DNA from: Flavobacteriales bacterium | GTDB lineage: Bacteria; Bacteroidota; Bacteroidia; Flavobacteriales_F; PHOS-HE28 | DNA length: 64,000 nucleotides | Direction of reading: 5' to 3' | NCBI GenBank assembly: GCA_016710015.1 | Contig: JADJLR010000005.1 | Location: 186,001 to 250,000 of the forward strand | Shown here: positions 8,652-17,026 of the stretch, one piece after another | Position numbering within the stretch: position 1 is the stretch's first letter | Layout: every line of letters begins with the position of its first letter | The notes under the pieces: model-generated | The model's database searches: none | What the model was told of the DNA's origin: nothing | What the model saw: the letters and a program-made list of their open reading frames with translations, nothing else | Position numbers and translations under genes: made by a program

Positions 8652-10517
8652 TTACCTCAGGAGTGTAAGGTGGCCGGTATAGGCACGGCCATCCGACAAG
8701 AGCAATTCGTAGTAGTATGTACCGTCAGGCACGTCTGCGGCCTTCCAGTTATTCCTGTAGTTGCTTGTTTCATAGACCACCATGCCCCAGCGGTTGAAGA
8801 TCCGCAGCTCGTTCTTGTGTTGTTCGATGTTGCGGATCGAGAATTGCTCATTGAGACCATCACCGTTCGGCGTGAAGACGTTCGGTATGTCAATGGGCAC
8901 TTCAATGATCTCATAAGGCAGCGCATAGGTAGCGGTGCAACCATCCGCACTCGATACGAGCAACATCAACTCGTACGTTCCGGGTAACGGCATCTCCCAT
9001 TCAACCTCTTCACCGTTGCCGATCGCGGATCCGTTAGCGAACCAGCTCCATTGCACGATGGTGCCACCATTTCCGTTGGAGGCATTCTGAAGTCCCACGT
9101 CCGTACCAAAGGACTGCGGGGACGTTGGAGCAACCGTGAAAAAGGCAGTCGGCGGCGGGAAGGCTGCAACTTCTCCGGAAAAGGAACCTGTGCAGCCATG
9201 GTCCATCACCGTCAACGATACGTTCGTTGCCCCGAGCGTGGCGAATTGCGCGTTCACCGAGGGGGTGGTCGCCGTTGGGGGCAAGGTGTTCGCGCCGAGA
9301 TCCCAGAAGTAGGTGGCATCCGGACCGAAGTTGCCTTCCGCTATCAGATCCGTGACCAATTCACTACACACCGGCCCAGGCACGGTGAAAGTGGGCCTTG
9401 GTCGAAGGTACACATCGAAGTTCGCTTCGGTCGTATCCGCACAAGACAGACCCGGATTGGCCGCCAAGGTGATCGTGTATGTCCCGGGAGCGCTGTAGGT
9501 CCAAGAGGGCGAATGGAGGCTGGAAGTATCCATGGTCGTGGACGGATCCCCGAAGTCCCAAGCCCACTGTTGACCCGATGGACTCGTGTTGCTGAATTCC
9601 ACCGTCAGATCCTCGCAGAAAACCGTTTGCGGGGCGATGACCGCTGTAACAGCGCTTTCACATGGAACCACATCGAACCGGAAGTCCCTTCGCGTTTCCG
9701 ACAGCAGTACGCCTCCACGGAATTCCTTCACACGGATCGCCACCGTATAGCTGGCCACCAGCGTGGGACGCAAGGTGAGTAGACCTGTGTTCGGATCGAT
9801 GGCGATCGCCGGATCGCTGTCCATCGGGTATCCTTCAGAATAGCCAGGCCCCCATGGGATCTCCGTATAGGGTGGAGCACTTGGTGTTGGTATCGGGACA
9901 AGCGCGGTACCTCCGTTGAACGGAGTACACAGCTCATAGACCATTTCATCGCCATCCGGGTCCGTCGCCGAGTGATCGAAGGTGAGTGGTTCGTTCAAGC
10001 ACAATGCGATGGGCGGGTACACCTCGAAGCGTGCCGCACTATTCGCTCTGTTGTCCGAACCCGGAACCCTTATCGTGCAGGTGAGGCCAAGATCACCAGC
10101 ATTTGGAATATTGATGATGGTGGGTGTCCGGCAACAGCGTTGATAGGCCAGGTGATATCCATCGATCCGTGCTGGCAAAGTGAATACGCCCGTATAGACT
10201 GCCAATTGAACGCAGATCGATGGTGGCGCTGTAAGACACGCGTTGTCCAGAACTACCGGAACGGCATTCGCCCCTGGGAAGATCAAGTCTTGCACGAACA
10301 AATTGGTCCCGTCCCCTCCAAAAACCCCTATAGTGGCCGTGGCATCGTATTGGGTGTTATTCACGTTCCCAGGTCCGCAATCGCGATAGAGTTTCAGGTA
10401 GACCTGATACTGATCACCGCCTAAATAGTCGTAGTACAACTCGCCCCCGATGATATGCGTGGCATGCGAGGAGGTCGCTACCGTAAAGAGCCAGATGAGA
10501 GGGAGTAGACGGCGCAT
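8652..10517 (-). CDS. PKD-domain surface protein with T9SS gliding-type C-terminal sorting domain (paralog B)
   Basis: 621 residues from the ATG at 10517, chosen because it opens a clean signal peptide (MRRLLPLIWLFTVATSSHA); the longer frame to 10592 adds 25 non-signal residues. The N-terminal domain (THIIGGELYYDYLGGDQY, LYRDCGPGNVNN) and the following segment (YQRCCRTPTIIN, FDHSATDPDGDEMVYELCTPF) match paralog A closely. PKD-like modules show WAWDFGD and YFWDLGA. It ends with NVFTPNGDGLNEQF, IFNRWG and LTLLR, the type IX sorting signal. It is upstream of paralog A and probably co-transcribed with it. Confidence 0.85.
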   Translation of the reverse strand: MRRLLPLIWLFTVATSSHATHIIGGELYYDYLGGDQYQVYLKLYRDCGPGNVNNTQYDATATIGVFGGDGTNLFVQDLIFPGANAVPVVLDNACLTAPPSICVQLAVYTGVFTLPARIDGYHLAYQRCCRTPTIINIPNAGDLGLTCTIRVPGSDNRANSAARFEVYPPIALCLNEPLTFDHSATDPDGDEMVYELCTPFNGGTALVPIPTPSAPPYTEIPWGPGYSEGYPMDSDPAIAIDPNTGLLTLRPTLVASYTVAIRVKEFRGGVLLSETRRDFRFDVVPCESAVTAVIAPQTVFCEDLTVEFSNTSPSGQQWAWDFGDPSTTMDTSSLHSPSWTYSAPGTYTITLAANPGLSCADTTEANFDVYLRPRPTFTVPGPVCSELVTDLIAEGNFGPDATYFWDLGANTLPPTATTPSVNAQFATLGATNVSLTVMDHGCTGSFSGEVAAFPPPTAFFTVAPTSPQSFGTDVGLQNASNGNGGTIVQWSWFANGSAIGNGEEVEWEMPLPGTYELMLLVSSADGCTATYALPYEIIEVPIDIPNVFTPNGDGLNEQFSIRNIEQHKNELRIFNRWGMVVYETSNYRNNWKAADVPDGTYYYELLLSDGRAYTGHLTLLR

Positions 10518-10607
10518 ACGATCAGGACATCGGATCAGGGAACAACGTTGCCCGGTGAAAGCATGTGAAGATAAGCGACCGAGCCGACCCACACCAAAAA
10601 GTGGATC

Positions 10608-10862
10608 CTACAGGTTAGCCTGATCGCTGAGCTGGGCATGGGCGGCATCCCATTCCGAGATCGCTATCGGCAGGAATCGCCCATCCGCCCCCTCGATCAT
10701 CTCCATGATCCGCACCTTCTCCGGATACGCAAGTGCATGGACCTCATGCCTTACCCAGCGACTCCCGATCCGTTGCAGTTCAACGAACCGATCCAAGGCA
10801 TCGATCCGGTACAGATGATCCGCTCCGCTAAGTCGGCGGTAAGTAGGAAATCGATCCTTCAT
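10608..10862 (-). CDS. Small conserved-looking hypothetical protein
   Basis: 84 residues, acidic/basic mixed, no signal peptide or membrane segment. It reads MKDRFPTYRRLSGADHLYRI followed by FVELQRIGSRWVRHEV and a segment YPEKVRIMEMIEG. I recall small Bacteroidota proteins with a similar YRKL-SYY-ELQ-GS-PEK pattern, so this is likely real rather than a shadow; its function is unknown. The gene is divergent from addB, with 36 bases between the two starts, and lies 90 bases ahead of the paralog B start on the same strand. Confidence 0.65.
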   Translation of the reverse strand: MKDRFPTYRRLSGADHLYRIDALDRFVELQRIGSRWVRHEVHALAYPEKVRIMEMIEGADGRFLPIAISEWDAAHAQLSDQANL

Positions 10863-10898
10863 CCGTGGGCCATGTGTTGGCTATCTTCCCGCACTGCC

Positions 10899-13625
10899 AT
10901 GCGTCCATTCCTGCAACGACTCGCCGAACTGATCCTTCAGCACCACCGGAACGAGATGGACCGGATCGCTGTGGTGCTCCCGAGCAAGCGGGCGGGCCTG
11001 CACCTGCGAAAGTACTTGGCGCAGGCCAACGGAGGGCCACTTTGGAGTCCGGAGATCCTGGATATCGGGGCCTTCATGCAACGCACCACCGGACTGAAGC
11101 AAGGATCTTCCTTGGAATTGTTGTTCCTCTTGTACGAAACCCATGTGCAGCAACTCGGTGTACGCGCAGACCCGTTCGCTGAATTCATGGAATGGGCACC
11201 GATCACCCTACGTGATATGAGCGAGGTGGATGCCCATTTGATCGACCTCGACCTCTTCTACCGGGACCTGCGAAGCTTCCATGAACTGGAGGACTGGAGT
11301 TTTCGGTTGGGCGAACTCAGCCCTGGGCAAGAGCGACTCAACGCGAATTGGCGAACGACCGGAGAACTGCATCGTGCCTTCATTCAACGCATGTCGACCA
11401 CGGGTGTCGGCACTTCCGGGTTCGTGGCCCGACAATGTGCTTCACACCTCAGCAGCGAACAGTTCCAATTGCCGTGGACGATGGTCTGGTTCGCAGGGTT
11501 GAATGCGCTGGACCCGGCATCGACCGCGGTCATAGATGCTCTTCAAAAAGTGGATCATGCACGGATCGCTTGGGATGCCGATCAACACTATCTTCAGGAC
11601 CCTGAACAAGAAGCCGGTCGATTCTTACGCCGATCCATCGCTGCCCTTGGTGCTGGCTTACTCCCTCCCGAAGCAGCCATCGACGAGCGCGAGCGCTTGG
11701 TCCGCAAAGTGGCCGCACCGCATGCCTTGGCCCAAGCCACCTATGCCGCTCAGCGACTGGCAGAACTGACCGAAGAAGATCGCGCACACTCCGTTGTGGT
11801 ATTGGCAGATGAAAACCTCCTCCTGCCCTTCTTGGATCAACTTCCCCCGGATATCGGGCCGATGAACGTGACCATGGGCATGGCGTTGAACGCCCTTCCG
11901 GTCCATAGCCTTACCGAGGCGTTCCTGGAATTGATCGAACCTGTGGATGATCGGGGTTCCCTATCTCTGGACCTCTTCGAGCGATTCATTACTCATCCTT
12001 TCTTGAACAAGGCTACAGCCACGTTAAAGCTGATCGCGGCGTTGCGTCAGTTGCAGCGGACACGGATCAGCATTGACCTTCTCGAGGAGAAGGCATCGGT
12101 AGTAGAATTTCCGAACTCGGCGGAATTGGTCGATTGTCTCACTCCGAGAAGTGCGGGTGCGACCGGTATCGCCGCCCAACTTCAACGGTTGTTCGTCCTA
12201 GCGAAAGCTCGCGCCCCAGCGGACGTTTCCGTTCAAGAGCAACTCTTTCAAATGGCCCGATTCCAACAAAGTCTGGACCGTGTACTGGAGCATGTGGATA
12301 TCGGTTCGATCGACACGCGCACCTACCGCACCATTCGCGAACGCCTGCTGCGCGAAGAACGCATCGCCTTCCGGGGAGAACCCTTGCAGGGCCTGCAAGT
12401 GATGGGCTTATTGGAGACCAGGACCTTGGACCATGATCGCCTACTGCTGCTCTCCATGAACGAAGGAGCCTTGCCACGCAGCGCGTCCCTTCAGAGTTGG
12501 ATCCCGTTCGAACTTCGCAGGCATCATCAACTGCCTTTGCCGGCGGATGCTGAGGCCATTTCCGCTTACCACTTCAACCGGGCCATGCAACATGCCGGGC
12601 AGGTGGAATGGATCCATATTGCGAACGGCGAAGGCAACAACGGTGAGCCTTCACGCTTCATCGCACAATGGGAACAAGAGGTGCTTGGCCGAACGCGCAC
12701 TACCGGATCGGCGATCTCCGTCGCCCCTACAACAACAGCGCGGAACGGGCGACCGATCCTGGTGGAGAAGGATGCGGCGATCATGCACCGGTTGCAAGCA
12801 CTGTGTGAACGCGGCCTTTCTCCCTCGGCCATTGGAACATGGCTTCGCTGCCCGTTGGATTTCTACTTCCGGTACGTGCTTGGGATCCGGGACACCGAGG
12901 CGGTGGATGGGGATCTGGGCAGCGATGTGCTCGGCGAATCCGTGCATCACGTACTACAGTCCTTGTTCACCCCGACCATCGGCATTCCGTTGACGACCGA
13001 ACAGGTTGCCACCATGGTCCCATTGGCGAGCGACGCGTTGACCGCACACTTGGCCCGAACCTTTCCACGCGATCTGCTCGATTTCGGGAACCACCGACTG
13101 CGTAGGGAGATGGCAAGTCGCGCCTTGGAGGATCACTTGCGTGCTGAGAGCGAACGTGTTGCATTGGTGACCACAACGGTATTGGCCTTGGAATTGGAGA
13201 TGCAGGCCGAACTGCCCAACGGGGTGCTGTTGCGTGGGCGCGCCGATCGCATCGATGAGCGCGATGGCCTTTTGACCTTGCTGGATGTGAAGACCGGTTC
13301 GGTGCGCCCCGAGGACCTCAAACTACGCGATTTGAGCCGGGAGGCCATCACCCCGGATCGGCGTTACGCGTTGCAGCTACTGATCTATGCATGGATCCAC
13401 ATGGCGCAACATCCGGTGGAGCGGATCAGCGGCGGTGTGATCCCATTACAACGTCCCAAACACCCTGCGGATCCCTTATGGATCGAAGGATCCACCGTGC
13501 TTCAACGTGCACAGTTCACAGGCATTGGATCCTTGCTGAACACCTTGGTGAATGAGCTCCTGGATCCTTCAACGCCGTTCACGCATGATCCGGAAAGTCC
13601 ATACTGCCGCTGCTGTGTGGCATGA
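10899..13625 (+). CDS. addB: AddB-like PD-(D/E)XK nuclease, partner of AddA
   Basis: 908 residues from the ATG at 10899 (MRPFLQRLAELILQHH), chosen because the longer open frame upstream overlaps the divergent small gene and has no AddB character. The N-terminus has the degenerate nucleotide-site region IAVVLPSKRAGLHLRKYLA. Central helicase-like segments include LLLLSMNEGALPRS, a family hallmark. The C-terminal nuclease shows SPSAIGTWLRCPLDFYFRY, then GRADRID and LLDVKTG (the catalytic D and DxK). The end has cysteines YCRCC that, with the Cys of LRCPLDF, could hold the Fe-S staple known in AddB, though spacing is not the textbook one. Would work with AddA in end resection. Confidence 0.85.
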   Translation: MRPFLQRLAELILQHHRNEMDRIAVVLPSKRAGLHLRKYLAQANGGPLWSPEILDIGAFMQRTTGLKQGSSLELLFLLYETHVQQLGVRADPFAEFMEWAPITLRDMSEVDAHLIDLDLFYRDLRSFHELEDWSFRLGELSPGQERLNANWRTTGELHRAFIQRMSTTGVGTSGFVARQCASHLSSEQFQLPWTMVWFAGLNALDPASTAVIDALQKVDHARIAWDADQHYLQDPEQEAGRFLRRSIAALGAGLLPPEAAIDERERLVRKVAAPHALAQATYAAQRLAELTEEDRAHSVVVLADENLLLPFLDQLPPDIGPMNVTMGMALNALPVHSLTEAFLELIEPVDDRGSLSLDLFERFITHPFLNKATATLKLIAALRQLQRTRISIDLLEEKASVVEFPNSAELVDCLTPRSAGATGIAAQLQRLFVLAKARAPADVSVQEQLFQMARFQQSLDRVLEHVDIGSIDTRTYRTIRERLLREERIAFRGEPLQGLQVMGLLETRTLDHDRLLLLSMNEGALPRSASLQSWIPFELRRHHQLPLPADAEAISAYHFNRAMQHAGQVEWIHIANGEGNNGEPSRFIAQWEQEVLGRTRTTGSAISVAPTTTARNGRPILVEKDAAIMHRLQALCERGLSPSAIGTWLRCPLDFYFRYVLGIRDTEAVDGDLGSDVLGESVHHVLQSLFTPTIGIPLTTEQVATMVPLASDALTAHLARTFPRDLLDFGNHRLRREMASRALEDHLRAESERVALVTTTVLALELEMQAELPNGVLLRGRADRIDERDGLLTLLDVKTGSVRPEDLKLRDLSREAITPDRRYALQLLIYAWIHMAQHPVERISGGVIPLQRPKHPADPLWIEGSTVLQRAQFTGIGSLLNTLVNELLDPSTPFTHDPESPYCRCCVA

Positions 13626-13628
13626 AAA

Positions 13629-13658
13629 AGAGAAAGGAGACCGAAGCCTCCTTTCTCT
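13629..13658 (-). terminator. Intrinsic hairpin terminator between convergent genes
   Basis: A perfect 11-bp stem: AGAGAAAGGAG (13629-13639) and CTCCTTTCTCT (13648-13658), loop of 8. Read on the minus strand, the stem is followed by TTTT (13628-13625), fitting a terminator for the T9SS gene; for addB on the plus strand the stem may also act but lacks a T-run. Confidence 0.7.
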
Positions 13659-13678
13659 AAGTCCTATTGAATCGGTTA

Positions 13679-14452
13679 TCAGCGGTAGACCACTTTGTGT
13701 GTGCTGGTATTTCCACCACGCTTGATCTTCACGTAGTATGCACCTGCGCTTTGGGTGGTGAGGTCCAATTCATTCTTGTACGTGCCTTCCAATTCACGCA
13801 CGGTCTCGTTGTAGACGGACTGCCCGATGCTATTCACGATCTCTACGGTGACGTCACCCTTCACTTCGTTGGAGAAACTCAGCATGAATCGACCGTTGTT
13901 CGGGTTCGGTTGGATCAGCACGCTGCCATCTTCGGCGCTGGCTGCCAAACCTTTGTAGATGACCCCGGTGCGATCGGCACCGCCGCAGGACACATAGAAG
14001 TTCGCATTGTTGTTGCGATCCGCAGTGTAGGCATCGTTCACCAATTCAAACTCCCCTTGACCGGTCACTGGAATGGTGGCGATCGTGTACTCCTCGCCTG
14101 CAAGCCAATTCACTCCTTGAGCGCTCATCGGGCTCATGCCAAAGCCGGCATACACCATGTAGCGGAAAGCACCGGCCTCGCGCACATTACCGGATTTCGC
14201 CACGCCCATATAAGCTGCCGTGCCTTCCTCTTGACCGATCGGCCCTAGACTTCCTCCGGAATTCGCATCCCAACGGATGGTGAATACCAACGAGGAGAAG
14301 ATCCCCGAGAAGTCCGCTTCTGGTCTCACTTTGACCTCTAGCACACCATTGTTCTGAAACAGGCCAATGTCCACATTGGATTGCGCCATCGCTGCACCGG
14401 ATAGGGTCAGCAGTGCGGTCGCGAGTAAGGAAGTGCGGAATGTACGTTTCAT
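13679..14452 (-). CDS. T9SS-exported protein with type A (PNP) C-terminal sorting domain
   Basis: 257 residues. A clear signal peptide (MKRTFRTSLLATALLTLSGAAMAQ) precedes a beta-rich domain with a cohesin-like flavour (DIGLFQNNGVLEVKVRPEAD, SSLVFTIRWD) that I cannot assign with certainty. The last roughly 75 residues are a Por-type sorting domain: LIQPNPNNGRFMLSF, VEIVNSIGQSVYNE, GAYYVKIKRGG and HKVVYR. Predicted to be exported by Sec and then type IX. It is monocistronic by position, with a hairpin terminator directly after it and about 290 bases of non-coding sequence before it. Role unknown. Confidence 0.8.
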   Translation of the reverse strand: MKRTFRTSLLATALLTLSGAAMAQSNVDIGLFQNNGVLEVKVRPEADFSGIFSSLVFTIRWDANSGGSLGPIGQEEGTAAYMGVAKSGNVREAGAFRYMVYAGFGMSPMSAQGVNWLAGEEYTIATIPVTGQGEFELVNDAYTADRNNNANFYVSCGGADRTGVIYKGLAASAEDGSVLIQPNPNNGRFMLSFSNEVKGDVTVEIVNSIGQSVYNETVRELEGTYKNELDLTTQSAGAYYVKIKRGGNTSTHKVVYR

Positions 14453-14613
14453 GGAAAGCGCGTTGATTTGAGGCTATTCGGTTCGTGCTTGACTATTCCT
14501 TGTGTCGATCCAATACGGATCAAGAGGCCGCAATATAACCCTCGGGACAACCTTTGGCAAGGTCGATCCTTCCGGAACTGCTTTGCTACAATGGCCATGG
14601 ACCCAAAACCGAA

Positions 14614-14635
14614 CAGGGGCCCTTTCGGACCCCTG
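14614..14635 (-). terminator. Possible hairpin terminator after the response regulator gene
   Basis: CAGGGG (14614-14619) pairs with CCCCTG (14630-14635), extended by two more pairs past a mismatch. On the minus strand it is followed by TTCGGTTTT. It lies about 110 bases after the response regulator stop. The rest of 14453-14742 shows no gene I can support. Confidence 0.4.
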
Positions 14636-14742
14636 CGCGGTAAACCTGCAAGGAATTATGGAACCAGAATAGGTCAGGAAGATAGACCTACCTGAAGTGA
14701 AGACGTGGGTGTTTTGAATTGGTTGCCAGCGCGATGAAAATT

Positions 14743-15447
14743 TCATGCGGTGAACTTGTACCCGACCCCCCGTACCGAGTGGAAGTGCCTAGGTTCCCGG
14801 GGGTCGAACTCAAAATACTTCCGAAATCCGACGATGAAGTTATCCACCGTTCGGGTGGTCGGGAACACGTTATAGCCCCATACCTTTTGAAGAATTTCTT
14901 CACGCGAAACCACTTCGCCCTCCCGCTCTACCAACAAACGCAGCAGCATCATTTCACGCTGACTCAAGGTGCGCACCTCCCCATTGTGGCCGCGTATCTC
15001 ATACTTCTGGAAATCCACATGATTCGCCCCGAACGAATAGGAGGCCAGCACTGTGGAAGAAGGCAGTTTCCGAGACCGGTCCACCAACTTCGAAACGCGC
15101 AACAATAGTTCCTCAAGTTCGAAGGGCTTCGCCAAGTGGTCATCCCCGGCTTTCAGGCCACGGATCCGATCATCTGGTGCGGCCCTAGCGGTCAAGAACA
15201 GGACCGGGGTGCCGTTCCCCTCCAACCGAATGGTCTCCACCACCGTAAATCCATCCATTCCTGGAAGCATCACATCCATCACCACCGCATCGAATCGCGC
15301 ACCGCGCAACTTCTCCAATCCATCCGGGCCGGTACTCACGGCTGTCACCTCGTACCCCTCCAACTCGAAGTTCAGGCGAAGGGCCGAACGCAGGGCCTCC
15401 TCGTCCTCTACGAGCAGTACGCGGGGCTTCTGCTGGTCCACTTCCAT
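14743..15447 (-). CDS. OmpR/PhoB-type DNA-binding response regulator (orphan)
   Basis: 234 residues. Receiver domain at about 7-120: acidic pocket VEDEE, phospho-acceptor Asp58 in VVMDVMLPG, Thr86 in FLTARA and Lys107 in HLAKPF. The winged-helix effector domain occupies roughly 140-234, with LSQREMMLLRLLVEREGEVV, WGYNVFPTTRTVDNFI and SVRGVGYKFTA. No histidine kinase is present nearby, so the sensor must be encoded elsewhere. It is divergent from the menaquinone operon with only 36 bases between the two starts, making it a candidate regulator of that operon or of itself. Minus-strand CATCTTTG just upstream is a 7/8 match to a -7 box. Confidence 0.92.
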   Translation of the reverse strand: MEVDQQKPRVLLVEDEEALRSALRLNFELEGYEVTAVSTGPDGLEKLRGARFDAVVMDVMLPGMDGFTVVETIRLEGNGTPVLFLTARAAPDDRIRGLKAGDDHLAKPFELEELLLRVSKLVDRSRKLPSSTVLASYSFGANHVDFQKYEIRGHNGEVRTLSQREMMLLRLLVEREGEVVSREEILQKVWGYNVFPTTRTVDNFIVGFRKYFEFDPREPRHFHSVRGVGYKFTA

Positions 15448-15469
15448 TCATGCAAAGATGGTCCAAGGC

Positions 15470-15477
15470 TAACTTTG
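15470..15477 (+). promoter_or_regulatory. Bacteroidota -7 box (TAACTTTG) ahead of the menaquinone operon
   Basis: Exact match to TAnnTTTG, only 7 bases before the ATG at 15484. If used, transcription would start almost at the ATG, giving a leaderless mRNA. No clear -33 box is seen; that position would fall inside the divergent response regulator start. Confidence 0.45.
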
Positions 15478-15483
15478 GCCACC

Positions 15484-15906
15484 ATGCAATTCACAAAGGA
15501 CCAAGTAGAATTTGCTAATTCCATGCGCCCCAACACCTTGGTCGACCATCTCGACATCAGCTTTGGCCTGTCCCAACAAGGGCAATTGACCGCCTCCATG
15601 CCAGTGGACCATCGGACCCACCAATCCATGGGATTGCTTCATGGGGGAGCCACGGCGGCACTCGCTGAGACCCTCGGCAGCATGGGTTCAGCCCTATTGC
15701 TCGATCTGGAACGATGGGCCATTGTCGGCATGGAAGTGTCCGCCAACCACCTGCGAGGTGTTCGGGAAGGACGGGTGACGGCCACCGGAGAATTGGTGCA
15801 TCAAGGCCGAACCACCCATGTGTGGGATATTCGAGTTCGCAATGAAGCTACCGAATTGTGCGCCATCTGCCGGATGACCAACTTGATCATCGAGAAACGA
15901 AAATGA
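15484..15906 (+). CDS. menI: Hotdog-fold thioesterase, probable 1,4-dihydroxy-2-naphthoyl-CoA hydrolase
   Basis: 140 residues from ATG 15484, the PaaI/YdiI size. The hotdog signature is HRTHQSMGLLHGGATAALAE, with the catalytic Glu in LAETLGSMGS, followed by GMEVSANHLRGVREGRVTATG and HVWDIRV. It is the first gene of a men cluster and overlaps menF by ATGA, so hydrolysis of DHNA-CoA to DHNA, the step between MenB and MenA, is the best reading. The fold alone would also fit a phenylacetate-type thioesterase. The upstream in-frame extension (to 15136) lies antisense to the response regulator and is rejected. Confidence 0.8.
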   Translation: MQFTKDQVEFANSMRPNTLVDHLDISFGLSQQGQLTASMPVDHRTHQSMGLLHGGATAALAETLGSMGSALLLDLERWAIVGMEVSANHLRGVREGRVTATGELVHQGRTTHVWDIRVRNEATELCAICRMTNLIIEKRK

Positions 15907-17018
15907 GCAGCGAAAACGCCTTGCTGGAGGCCTTGCGGTACAGCATCGAACACCGGTTGACCTTCGCGGCCTTCCGCAACCCGGGCGGACAGGCTACCAT
16001 GTGGGCGCAACAAACACCGGAGTTGGATCGGGTGGAGAATGGACTTTGGTGGGAATTGAACGACGTCTTCCTGCTGGCCCCGTACGACCTCCCTGAGCGC
16101 CTACCCTTGGTGCGATCGGATGTGGAGTTGACCTTCGGTGATGCCGAACCAGCATGGCATCGACTGATGGAATGCTGTGGAACAAGCCTAGACCAGGAGG
16201 CGCTCCCTACACCAGCGATGACGCGTCCGGCCTTCGAGGCCGCCGTACGCGATGCCCAGGAACGCTGCCTAAGCGGTGAATTGGAAAAGGCCGTGTTATC
16301 TCGAAGCATCGATCTGGATGTCAACGCATCGGACGCACCACACCTATTCCTTGAGGCTTTGCATCGCCGTCCTGAGGCCCTGGTTTGCCTCGTATCCACC
16401 CCGGAACACGGACTCTGGCTCGGCGCCTCGCCGGAACGCTTGATCCTTGCCGAGAACGATATCGTTCATGTGGATGCGTTGGCCGGCACCTTGCCGAGCA
16501 ACTCTGCCCCTAGTGAACCTGCGGAATGGGGCGAAAAGGAGCGCCACGAGCAGAACGTGGTGACCCGAATGATCGCGGGAACCTTCATCGATCTGGGTAC
16601 GCCATCCATCTTATTGGAAGGGCCCGAAGTGATGCACACGGGTAACGTCGCACACTTGAGGACCCGGATCACAGCAACCGTTGGTGGGCGATCCGTAGGG
16701 GAAGTCGTTCTTGCGTTACACCCCACTCCGGCCGTGTGCGGGGTCCCATTGGCGAACGCTAGACAGGTGATCCACGATCTTGAGGCCAGGGAGCGGGAAC
16801 TGTATGCCGGTTTCTGGGGGCCATGGAGCGCCGACGGACGTATGGAACTATTCGTGAACATCCGCTGCATGCGTCTCTTCAGCGACAAAGCCCAACTCCA
16901 CGTGGGTGCGGGGATCACTGCTGGGTCCGTCGCGGAACAGGAGTGGGAAGAAACGGAACACAAGGCGGATAGTTGGAGAAGCATGATCGATGCGCTGACC
17001 ATGGCCCGGATATCTTAG
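15903..17018 (+). CDS. menF: Isochorismate synthase
   Basis: 371 residues from ATG 15903 (ATGA overlap with the thioesterase). Chorismate-binding family landmarks are in order: VLSRSIDL, WLGASPERLIL, DALAGTLPS, HLRTRITATV, LHPTPAVCGVP and FWGPWSADGRMELFVNIRCM, ending in HVGAGITAGSVAEQEWEET. Converts chorismate to isochorismate, the first committed step of menaquinone synthesis. Within a men operon this is MenF rather than a siderophore-pathway EntC homolog. menD follows after 8 bases. Confidence 0.9.
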   Translation: MSSENALLEALRYSIEHRLTFAAFRNPGGQATMWAQQTPELDRVENGLWWELNDVFLLAPYDLPERLPLVRSDVELTFGDAEPAWHRLMECCGTSLDQEALPTPAMTRPAFEAAVRDAQERCLSGELEKAVLSRSIDLDVNASDAPHLFLEALHRRPEALVCLVSTPEHGLWLGASPERLILAENDIVHVDALAGTLPSNSAPSEPAEWGEKERHEQNVVTRMIAGTFIDLGTPSILLEGPEVMHTGNVAHLRTRITATVGGRSVGEVVLALHPTPAVCGVPLANARQVIHDLEARERELYAGFWGPWSADGRMELFVNIRCMRLFSDKAQLHVGAGITAGSVAEQEWEETEHKADSWRSMIDALTMARIS

Positions 17019-17026
17019 GCACCCCG

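Noticed and set aside
14453..14742. tRNA or small RNA gene in the gap before the T9SS protein
   Set aside because: No cloverleaf-like arms or conserved tRNA bases found; only a weak hairpin at 14614-14635.
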